The position numbers were made by a program, and so were the translations under genes. This document shows, piece by piece, positions 55,257 through 64,000 of a DNA stretch of 64,000 bases. Source of the stretch: Vishniacozyma victoriae. Taxonomy: Eukaryota > Basidiomycota > Tremellomycetes > Tremellales > Bulleribasidiaceae. Every line of letters begins with the position of its first letter. The stretch's first letter is position 1. Location of the stretch: positions 3,472,001-3,536,000 of the forward strand of contig JADPYG010000088.1 of NCBI GenBank assembly GCA_017654735.1. The letters run 5' to 3'. Below the pieces are notes generated by a model. The model was not told the origin of the DNA. It was given only the letters and a program-made list of their open reading frames with translations, and did no database searches.

Positions 55257-56199
55257 ATTGGAGTCAAGGGAGGGAGCTCAGTTTATACACGAATACGACA
55301 TGACAAGCCATCAAACCGGATGAAGAAATCGGCTACGGACAGCCAATCATTGGTAGAGAACTACATACGAAGCGAGTGGAAGCCATAAGGTCTATCGAGT
55401 AGGACCTTGTTAAGACAGCCGTCTGGATGGCCCAGATGCATATGCGATTCATCAGTTGTATCACACCCTTATATCTTTCACCCACAGAATGGTTCCACAA
55501 CCTATCGCAAACCCCATATCCAATACCATACCTTCAGTCGAAGTTTTCGAGGCTTCAGGAGGATGCTCGAACATATAATGGAGATGTCACATACTCGTGT
55601 CGGGTATATACTAAACGCGGAAAGATTAGAGAATAAGGTTGCAGCAAGATCTACCTTTGACGCGTCTCACCCGTTCGTTGATATGACAAAGTGTATTTGT
55701 TACGTGGGTTGGTGGTTCAACCAACTCTAGACCATTACCTGACTCAGCTCCACTTGGATCGTAGCTTACCCGTCACTCAACGCTCTCACAACCTTACCCT
55801 GATCACATTCACATGCTCTCCATTCCCTTTTTCTTTTTTACATCTATATCGAATCTCGACTCGTCCATACCCTTTCTTTCTTCCATCTACCTTACTTATT
55901 GTATAGACTTGTGTATACTGCTTCACTGCTCTTTCACCTACTCCTACAACACTACCGGAAGTGAGTCCTCCTCCAGTATGTTCAAACGCTCCGGCTAACG
56001 TCCTAGATCTTTACCCTACCTTCTCGAACCCTATTTTCTCTCTAGCGACCTAGTCCTCTGCGGTGAGCTACCCTTGGCTTCTTCTTCAACTCCCATCGGC
56101 TTACAATCAGACACCCGTCTCGTTCACTATCCTCCTCAATCGACCTCATTACCCGCCACCAAATACACGTCCCAAACCTTCCACTCAACAATCCATACA
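55257..56199. other. Intergenic region and spliced 5' leader
   Basis: Left part is the MDV1 3' flank. CCAAT and its inverse ATTGG form a palindrome at 55343-55353. From about 55780 the + strand is pyrimidine-rich, as in a 5' leader. Two intron-like segments (below) lie before the next ATG. Confidence 0.45.
55961..56110 (+). other. Two probable 5' UTR introns
   Basis: 55961-56006 (46 nt) has donor GTGAGT, branch GGCTAACG and acceptor CCTAG. 56063-56110 (48 nt) has donor GTGAGC, branch GCTTAC and acceptor CAATCAG. Both precede the ATG at 56200 and have the size and motifs of coding introns here. Confidence 0.45.
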
Positions 56200-56811
56200 A
56201 TGGTCTTCGGAAACTTCTGGCAGCATCAGAACCCTCCTCCGTACGCTCAATATGGACAACAACCCGTAACGGCCAACTCATTCTACAATAACGCGACTCC
56301 CGAATGGGTTTACAGCCATGCTCGATGCCAATGGGAGCTCGTGTACAAGTATCAAGGAATTCAGGCCATGGCAGCGCGCGATCAGCGAGTCACCAACTCT
56401 TGGTACGCCAACTACGGTGTAGAACCTCGGTCTGGTGAAGCGGTCACTTGGGACTGGGTATGGGATCCAAGGGTCAATCAATGGCTTCAACAGCCAGTTG
56501 GTAGTCAACCGTATGGGACTACTAGGGCATATGTCCCCAAGAAAATGGCGAGGGATCACAAGCGTTACGAGCGGGAGATGCGAGACTACGAGCGACAACA
56601 ACGACACCAAGCCCGTCGAGAGCGAGATCATCAGCGACAACTCGAGCGACACCGACATAAGTTGAGCGCCGCCGTCAGAAACGAGACACATGTTAACCAT
56701 TTGCATACGGGAAATACATACGTCATCGACTCCAACCAAGCGACTTATGGGAGTGGTAACAGTGGATTCAAGAAGTTTGTACGTTTCTTGGGACTTTCTT
56801 CTGGTTCGTAG
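56200..56811 (+). CDS. Unrecognised basic protein
   Basis: A single coding exon of 203 residues that I do not recognise. It begins MVFGNFWQHQNPPPYAQYGQ with a PPPYAQ motif. The middle is aromatic (PEWVYSHARCQWELVYKYQG, WDWVWDPRVNQWLQQPVGSQ). A highly basic charged helix follows (RYEREMRDYERQQRHQARRE), then a low-complexity end finishing FVRFLGLSSGS. There is no signal peptide or membrane helix. The high Trp and Tyr content and charged helix suggest a folded N-terminal part plus a coiled or nucleic-acid-binding helix, but function is unknown. The frame is open upstream only via non-ATG codons, so 56200 was chosen. Confidence 0.6.
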   Translation: MVFGNFWQHQNPPPYAQYGQQPVTANSFYNNATPEWVYSHARCQWELVYKYQGIQAMAARDQRVTNSWYANYGVEPRSGEAVTWDWVWDPRVNQWLQQPVGSQPYGTTRAYVPKKMARDHKRYEREMRDYERQQRHQARRERDHQRQLERHRHKLSAAVRNETHVNHLHTGNTYVIDSNQATYGSGNSGFKKFVRFLGLSSGS

Positions 56812-57067
56812 GCGTAAGAGTTTGGTCGAGGGAGTGAGCTGGTCAGAATCTGGTGGACATGGTGTGCTTCAAGCTCCATTCTGCGTTGTCTCAAAACCAA
56901 GTTGTTTGTGTCTTAGAGTTTTCGTTCGTTACCGCATGCACTATAGACTATCCCGATCATATTTTCATCGCGGACATTTTGCATCCTAGATCATGACTCG
57001 GTTACATCTCTGTCTCTCTTTGTTCTTTCGAATATGCATACGCCCACTTGTCAAACTGTATGTAGTG

Positions 57068-60000
57068 CTATACTACAGAGGCTGAAGCGTTATGGAACAA
57101 GAATGTAACGAACGCGATTGCCAACAAAGGCATGAACTGCCAACTACCTTCCGTGTACTCTCCCTTATCCATAGAATCGTGAGGGTCAGACATAGCTGCG
57201 ACCAGAAAGACCGCGCTGGCCAATACAAGACCCAGCATCTCTTGTGAATTGCCAAATAACGCATCATCTATGAATCAGCAGAGAACTCTGTTTACCAGGT
57301 AAAGGACCACCTACCCACACCCCATATCAATTGCCCGGTACCTTCGACAGTCCCCACGATCACCGGCGTAACCATCCCGGGCAATTTCCGGGTGACTCGA
57401 ACAAAAGGTCGACCATACCGTGTTGTCCAATGGTAAGCCCGATCGAGTCTCAGCAGTAGGAAGAAAATGGCAATCGCCAGGACGATCCAATGGTACATGG
57501 CAGATAGGTATTCGTTTTCCGATAGGGTCCTATCCGGCCCGTCGGAAGAGTGATCGAACAATAGGGGGATAGCAATGATGATTAGGCATACTAACATCCA
57601 GAATAATCGATTGGGGTCGGATGGGCCTTGCAACTCGATCGTTGTCGCTTCTTCTTCTTCCTCGATCACAGCGATGATTGGCGTTTCTTCGACGACGACC
57701 ACTTGTTCCTCCACCACCAATTTCTCGGCCGTCTCCAACAAGACCGTCTCCTCTACTGTGGTCTCATCGGTCGTCAGGACTTCCTCCATGACCGCCCCCA
57801 GTATGCCATCACTGCCACCGCCACTCGAGCCAGAGTTGATATTGATAGGTATATCTCGACCCTGCGCATTGACATTGTTGATACTGATCGCAGGGACAGA
57901 ACCGCCAGAAGCGCCCTTTTCGTGGGATACAGCCATGCGAGGAATGGAAGAGGCAGATTTGCGGGTTTTGGTCTTGCGTTTCGAAGCGAGTTCTGGTAGG
58001 CCGGTCGATACGGGGATCCCTCCAGCCATGATGGGCGGTGAAGACCATGGACCACGGAGAGCGGGCAAGACCGGCATGGATGGCATTCGTAGCATCGACT
58101 GGCCGCTTGGTGTGGTCATTCCTCGCGAGAGCACCAGAAAGATGGGAATCAGCAGCAGACCGAGTAACATCAATTGAGGACCGGAGAGCCATGATTCTGA
58201 ATTACCGCCACCTTCGCCCGCAGGTGTGGAGCCTTTAGGTGCCTTTCCGTTTGGATCGGGGGTCGTACCCTTGGGTGTCTTTGCGTTGGTATCGACAACT
58301 CCTTTCTTAGAGCCATTGGCGACATCAATTGCCGCCTGCTCATTCTCTTTCTTCTTGTTTATCGCAGCGACATCCGCTTTAGGGTCCATCCACTTTTTCA
58401 TCATCTGCTCCTTCTTGTCCTTGTTCTTGGGATCTCTCAACTCGCTGAGCATCCTTCGTCGAGTATCCGGGCTATAACCGTGACCGGCTAATTGTTGGTC
58501 CAACTCCTTCTCCTCGTCAGTCAGTTCCGGATCGGCGGATTGGGCATCTTTCCATCTCTTCCCGTATTCCGCGTTAAGGGCTGGGGTACCCTTAGTACTT
58601 GTGGTGTACTTCTTGTAGTCCTTCAATTGATCCGCAGCTGGCTTGTTTGGTATATTGACTTTTCCATCTGGACCCTTGTTCTTGATACGGTCCAGTAGGT
58701 ACTTTCGGGCATCAGGATCTGTCCATTTGGCAGCTTCGAGATCCTTCAGTATTTGTTGATCGTCTGGAAGAGTCTTCAGCTTCGAGGGGTCGGCAGTGGG
58801 GCCTGTACCGGCTGGATGAGCCTTTCTCCACTTGTCACCGTGTTCCTTGTTGAGTGCATCGGTACCGGCGCCTGCTTTGGCGTAACCCTTGAAACTTCTC
58901 AGCTGTTCCTCGGGAGTTTTCTTATCGTCCTTGATACGACTGAGGAGGTGTTGACGAGCATCGGGATCCGACCAGCCGGCCTCCTCGAGTTTCTTGAGGA
59001 TCTCGTCGTCGGTGGGTAGTTCGGTCACTGTGGCAGATGGGTCGACTACAGGTGTCCCGTCAGGGCCAAGACCGGCCGCAGCATCCTTCCTACGCTTGTC
59101 TCCGTACTCTTTATTTAGCTTTTTGCGGGTGCCGTCCGATCGTTTGGTGAATTTTGCTGCAAGGTTATCGATCTGCTCCTGTGGCGTACCCCCCTCGCTG
59201 ATGACCTTATCCAAGATCGCCTCTCTTGCGTCCTTATCATCGAATCCAGCGTCGCTCAACATTTTGTCCATTGCCTCTCGGTGAGCGGCGGCTGTGGTTT
59301 CAGTATATATCACCTATATGTCCTGATCATTACTCACCAGTCAGATCGGTGGGCGGAGGAGCGCCGGTACCATTCGGCCCATATCGTGTCTTGTTTTTGG
59401 CGATTTGGTCCGGGTTCTCGGAAGTGATAGCTTTGTAGATGATGTCTCGATCCACGTTATTTGCCTTCTCCCAAGCATCTAACATCTTCTCCCTGGTTTC
59501 ATCGTCGTATCCTCTTTTCTTGAGTAATTTATCAAGACTGTCCTTTTCACCTTTGACGAGCGGCACTTGCCCACCATCGCTATACCTGGTCGTATATGTG
59601 GGTTTGTTGGCATCGCTCAGCAGTTTGTCTTGAAGTGTCTTCTTCTCTTTTGGATCCGTTGTCTTCTCCCAGTGGTCGATCATTCGCTTGCGGGCAGCGT
59701 CGCCATATCCGAGCCCCTTCAACTTTGCGTCTAGGTCGGCTTTGGTCATGATGCCGTCACCTCCAGGACTGTTGCCTGTAGCTAAAGCTTCGTACTCCTT
59801 TATATTGGCGCGCTTCTTGGTGCCGCTGTTGGTGAGGAGCTTGTCGGACAAAGCTTGCTTGGCTTCATCAGTCCCAGCGGCATTGTAAGCTTTCATCATC
59901 TCCCCGAGGGCCGGTTCTTTGTATCCAGCATTGACGAGCGCTTTCTTGAACTCTTCAGGCGTTTTTGGTGCTTTCGGAGCGCCTGGTTCGCCCTTGCCCT

Positions 60001-62765
60001 TAAACTTGTCTTGGTTAGCTTTTTGCTTGGTCACGTCGTTGGTGAGAAGCGTATCGGACAACTTTTTCTTCTCCTCGGGAGTACCGCTTGAGTACTCCTT
60101 CATCATATTGGCCATGGCAGGGGCAGTGTAACCTAGGCCCTCGAGCTTCTGCTTGAAGTCCGCGTCTGAAAGCGGTGGTGAAGAAGGGGCATCGGGGGAA
60201 TCTCGACGGATCAGCAGGTCGTTCTACCTCTAAGAGCATGTTCGACTCACTTTTCCCCGGTACGGTACCATCGATTGCAGGAGGACCACCGAAAGAGCCC
60301 GGTTTCCGGCCTAGGTACCTTTGCAACTTCTTCTCGCGTTCCGCTGGGTCCTTTTCTCTCATCAGGCTGTCAACTTTGGTGTCACGATCGGCTTTGTCGG
60401 TATATTTCGCGTCGAGCAGTTTCTGATCGAGATCTGCGCGTGTTGCCGCGTCCTGATCTGCCTTTGCTTTCGCGTCGACTAAGTTTTTCTTGTAACCTTC
60501 CAATTTCTTCTTCTGTGCCTTCTCATCCGGCTCTTTCATTATCTGTCCCACCATGCGATCGATCTCCTTCTGATCGGTGTACCCAGCTTCCTTGAGGTCC
60601 TTGTCATATTGTGCTTGCAAAGCCGCTTTATCTGTCGCTGCAGCCCCCGCCTCGGCAGCCTTGGTAGCTGACGTCGACTCCTCCGACGGTTTACCTTTAC
60701 CGACGTTTTTCAGGGCGTCGATATACTCTTTCTTTTTGTCCTCTCTCGCTGCCCCCTCAAGTCCCATCAATCGTGAGACCCTTTTTGCCCTGTCTGCGTC
60801 GTCAGTATATCCAGCCTCTTTCAGTTCCGTATCCAGCGCGGCTCTCAATTTCTCCTTGGCCTCATTGGCAGCATCGGAAGCTTTCTTCACTTCTGTATTC
60901 GCCTTGATCTTTCCAATCTCCGCTGCTTGATCGGCTGCAGACATTGGCGTAAGTCGTCTGACTTCCTTGTCCAATGTCTTTGGATCCTTCACTCCGGCAT
61001 CTTGCAATTTCGTGGTAAGAGCTGTCTTCGCCGCCTCCTTCTCCTTGACCTCCTTCTCCCTGTCTTCCTTCTTCTTCTTGATTTCCTCTATCTTTGTAGT
61101 CTGATCAGCCAGTGATTTCTTGGCCAGCGAAGCAACTGCCGCTGCACGCTTGGCGTCATCGGGTATACACTCCTTGAGCTCGGCGTCCAGCTGTTCCGCC
61201 GTCATTGGCTTCGCGGCATCAGGAGTAGATGCAGCTTTTTGCGCGGCGATTATGGCATTACATTTGTCTTCACGTTTCGCAGCGGGTTCCTTCATGACGT
61301 CGTCGAGCTTTCGACTGAGTCTCGGCTCCTTGATTCCCGAGTCTGCTAGTGCTTTACCGTATTTGACTCGGTCGGCTGCATCGGTATCCGGGACAGCGGG
61401 AGTTGAGGAAGGTTTGGTGAGCTCCTTGTATTTCGCATCGCGATCGGCTTTCGGCAACGCCATGATCTCATCGAGCATCTTGGTAAGTTCAGGTTCTTTG
61501 ATCTTGTGATACTCAAGGCGTGTTTTGTATTTGGCGCGCTCGGGATCCTCAGCGACCGGACCCGCTTTTTTCGCAATGATCGCATCGAGTTCAGCTTGTC
61601 GTTCAGCTTTCGGCTTAGCCATGATTTGCCTCAAACGGTTATCGAGAGTACCGCCCTCGAAGCCGGCCTTTTTCAGCAGTTCCTTGTATTTCTCCTCTTC
61701 AGCCTTTTCGGGATCGGCCACCGTCGCGCCGGACTTGGAATCTGCGATGATTGCATCACATTTTGCTTCGCGTTGATCCGCCGGTAGAGCCATAACTTCG
61801 TCAAGCTGTTTGGCTCGCTCTGGCGACCTGATACCACCGTCCGACAGCTTCTTGTTGTATTTCTTTCGGTCTGCTGCGTCTTCTGCTGATTCCACTACGG
61901 GCCCAGTGCCCGTCAATTCCTTGAATTTCGCTTCTCGATCCTTCTCCGGCAATTTCATAATCGCTGCCAAGTCCTCTGCCAATTTCGGTTCCTTCACCCC
62001 CGCTTCCTTCAGTTTCTTCTCATACTGCTTCTTGGATAGTCTATCCATCTCCCCTTCCCGCTTGTCCTCTGGCAACTTCATGACATCGTCTACCCTCTTT
62101 CGGAGTTCGGGATCAACATAGCCGGCCGCTTTCAAGCGTGATTTGATTTTGTCTTTTGGCGAAAGTGGGGGTGGTGCAGCAGGGGTTTCGGTCGCTCCGC
62201 CATAATGTAGTCCAAACAGAAGGATAAGAATAAGGACGGCCGCTATAGCCAACCCAGTCATGTCGATATCCTTTAATGTCCTATCCAATTCCTCGGCCAC
62301 TTCGGTCCTATTGAATGGTTCTCTCCCACTCAATCCTGCTCCTTCCAAACATGCTTCCGGATAGAATTGACAATATGAATCCCGGATACTTGCTGGATCG
62401 GGATGTTGGAGACCGCCAATGAGGAGTTGTGAGCCATAATCTTCAGGTCGTTCTTCGAATGGTAGAGTCTCGATCGGTATCTCTTCAGGTGGGAGGGGTA
62501 GCCAATCGTCCTGGAAAAGTAGATCGTCGTCGTACATCATCCCATCTCCTTCTTCCTCGTATAGCTCGTCATCATATTCATCATACTCTAACCCATCATC
62601 TGGGAACTCATCAATTCCGTCAGAGAGGTACAGCCCATCCTCGCCATATGGATCTGAACCTTCATCGTAGAATTCGAATGTATCTTCTTCGGTCGCATAA
62701 GGGTCAAGAAGGGCTTCGGGGTCGTATGATCCATAAGGATCCTCTGAGTCCTGATAGTAAGCCAT
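57068..62765 (-). CDS. Giant multi-repeat membrane protein, family not recognised
   Basis: Four exons (introns 49, 46, 47 nt) give exactly 1851 codons. Residues 1-160 are extremely acidic and Tyr-rich. A membrane helix follows at about 170-188 (TGLAIAAVLILILLFGLHYG). Residues about 203-1415 hold some 19 degenerate repeats of 45-60 residues with consensus L-x-x-A-G-Y-x-D, then a basic helix, then IM-x-L-P-x-x-x-R or a shorter variant. The C-terminal 350 residues carry a helix at about 1495 (LMLLGLLLIPIFLVL), a Val/Glu-rich stretch, two helices near 1690-1740 (LFWMLVCLIIIAIPLLF, YHWIVLAIAIFFLLLRL) and two more in the last exon. It may be an anchored cell-envelope or organelle structural protein. 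I know no characterised relative. Start at 62765 is the first ATG of the acidic domain. Confidence 0.8.
58390..62160 (-). repeat. About 19 tandem 45-60-residue protein repeats
   Basis: Examples in order: KIKSRLKAAGYVDPELRKRV, YKKLSDGG-type NKKLSDGGIRSPERAKQLDE, YKELLKKAGFEGGTLDNRLR, KYKTRLEYHKIKEPELTKML, YDKDLKEAGYTDQKEIDRMV, FKKALVNAGYKEPALGEMMK, LKKLEEAGWSDPDARQHLLS. Three sub-types occur in blocks: IM-x-LP type first, an EYSSGT/YNAAGT type with DKLLTN endings around the exon 1/2 junction, and a W/Y-SDPDAR type with EYGDKRRK-like linkers in exon 3. The block order suggests successive local duplications. Confidence 0.75.
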
Positions 62766-63540
62766 GAGCCGGTTTTGTTTGCATGAAATGAGTAAAGGTC
62801 GCGTTCCATCTTGACTTTCAGTGTATCTGCTTTCAGTAAACGTGATCGGCAAGGGTCTCGAGGAGAAAGGATTAGCTATAAAAGGACTATTTTGAGATCG
62901 GCGGTCCTCTTTCCATGAGGATGAGCATCCCTGCAAGTCGTCTGGCATTCTCAAGAAGACGTGTAGCATGCATCGAGTGTGACCTGAAAGAGGGTGCATC
63001 AGCAAGTGATCAAGCGCGAGAGAAAGAGAGCGAGAGAGGGGGACCGACTCACAATGTCTCTCTGGTCTACCCATCCATGCACAAATACAGGTCAAGACCA
63101 CCGTTATCTGTTTGATAGTCCACTTCTCTTCCTGACCCTCAATCAGACTCGTATACATGCCCCTTGATAGCTGTCGATAGATGCATGACAAGTGACAGTA
63201 GATAGGCTTGCCGTCGCGTCCCACCACCACATCGGCGCGTTCCGGCAAACAGGCACACACATATCGACTTGCTATACCGACTTTTACCTCTTGATCATAC
63301 CATTCACCATTCATTTGGCCTCATCAGCACAGCTCAACTAGTCAAGGCCCGACCACATTATTATCCGATAGTCAGCTATCGAGTTACAAGAGCGAGACCG
63401 GACCGGACAAACCTGAATTGGTTAGATGGCTAGCAACGTGGATATCCCCTTGGCCGACCATATTTATTCGTAGCTCCTGTGGATCTGCGACACATACTTG
63501 ATAGATCTGAAATAGACCCAAGAGAGGGTCTTCAGGCAAG
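62766..63540. other. Divergent promoter of giant repeat protein and PIK1
   Basis: No gene is supported; the long - strand frame running through this region has no ATG-led motif and looks like leader. A purine-rich GA tract lies at 63015-63043. Confidence 0.5.
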
Positions 63541-64000
63541 ATGTCACACGCTCTACTGTATGTTGACAACCTGTAGCGATGCTCGGAACTGACAGCTAGA
63601 CTCCGCCTGTTCCTCTCCCCCTACTTCTCCATTTCAGTTGCGATGCATTACCTCAAAACTTATCCTGATTCAATCGGAATCTCACATTATCTATGCTGGA
63701 GAATGAAACATATGCCAGCGGAGGAAGTGGAGTTCTACTGGCCTCAAATCTGGTATGTCCACCTAGTCCTGCTACGATGGGAAGAGGCTAATGGTAGTCA
63801 TTTAATGATCACCTACCCTACTACCTCGAATGCTTTGGAGTCTTTTGTCCTTGACAGAGCTGAGGAGAGTACTCATTCTGCTATGCTTGTGCGTATTTTC
63901 TATATTTGAGGGTGGGGAACTGATAATAGACGTTCTGGTTCATGCAATCCGCCTTAAGGGATTTGACACCTACAAGAACTACCAACCCCGGACCATTCCT
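63541..64000 (+). CDS. PIK1: Phosphatidylinositol 4-kinase Pik1, N-terminal part
   Basis: The first three introns can be read and the gene runs off the window. The translated start MSHALLLRLFLSPYFSISVA followed by MHYLKTYPDSIGISHYLCWR, AEEVEFYWPQICHLMITYPT, NALESFVLDRAEESTHSAML and TFWFMQSALRDLTPTRT matches the lipid-kinase-unique helical region of Pik1/PI4K-beta, which makes PI4P at the Golgi with Frq1/NCS-1. The kinase domain lies beyond the window. Whether an additional upstream exon exists cannot be decided here. Confidence 0.85.

Noticed and set aside
57574..58177. 200-codon open frame on + strand opposite the giant repeat protein
   Set aside because: Antisense shadow of the Val/Glu-rich and Ser-rich coding region; the - strand model is continuous and in frame.
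60175..62121. Several + strand frames opposite the repeat region
   Set aside because: Ser/Leu-rich translations that repeat with the same period as the - strand repeats, so they are complements of Lys/Glu/Ala codons.
60015..63314. Longer N terminus (about 183 extra residues) for the giant repeat protein
   Set aside because: The upstream frame is open only by chance; it lacks motif content and the ATG at 62765 opens the acidic domain with normal composition.
1..64000. CRISPR arrays, insertion sequences, rRNA operons
   Set aside because: No regularly spaced direct repeats, transposase motifs, terminal repeats or rRNA-like sequence were seen; the window is eukaryotic.

Overview
The window is nuclear DNA of a basidiomycete yeast, most likely a tremellomycete of the Cryptococcus/Kwoniella type. 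Evidence: dense genes on both strands; many introns of only about 32-60 nt with GTAAGT/GTATGT-like donors, a CTGAC/CTGAT branch site and a TAG/CAG acceptor a few bases on; almost all translations read as fungal housekeeping proteins. No rRNA, convincing tRNA, intact transposon, CRISPR array or viral gene was seen. Gene models were built by reading exons by eye. For several (mL45-like, OGFr-like, CBL-mevalonate kinase fusion, RNase III, zf-4CXXC_R1, PPPDE-Trx-PUL, nitroreductase, SNARE, giant repeat protein) the intron lengths were summed and the remaining coding length is a multiple of three.

Layout. 1-3449 is gene-poor. Then: mL45/Mba1-like mitochondrial protein (-), OGFr-domain protein (+), a 1.8 kb gap with two hairpin-forming elements, a Ser/Ala-rich membrane protein (+), NatC subunit Naa38-like (-), pirin (+), PaiB-like flavin protein (-), a cystathionine beta-lyase/mevalonate kinase fusion (-), Mdm31 (+), BTB protein (-), GMP synthase (-), a Nas6/gankyrin-like ankyrin protein (+), an NAD(P)-binding epimerase-like protein (-), PPPDE-thioredoxin-PUL protein (+), Ctr copper transporter (+), an unrecognised four-TM protein (+), a nitroreductase with a myristoylation-type N terminus (-), Hop2 (-) and Tma46 (+).

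The right half holds a Vam7-like PX-SNARE (+), an RNase III/dsRBD protein lacking one catalytic Asp (-), a CDCA7-like zf-4CXXC_R1 protein (+), a C2H2 zinc-finger protein (-), a Sel1-repeat protein (-), a secreted aspartyl protease (-), Bem1 (+), Kti12 (-), Mdv1 (+), an unrecognised basic protein (+), an 1851-residue membrane protein built from about 19 degenerate helical repeats (-), and the first exons of Pik1 PI4-kinase (+), cut by the window end.

The neighbours do not form one pathway; this is an ordinary euchromatic segment. Many genes are in divergent pairs sharing 115-800 bp promoters. The items most worth following are the 19-repeat membrane protein, the CBL-mevalonate kinase fusion, the altered RNase III active site, paired CGG-N6-CCG sites in the Naa38/pirin promoter, and inverted-repeat elements in intergenic DNA.
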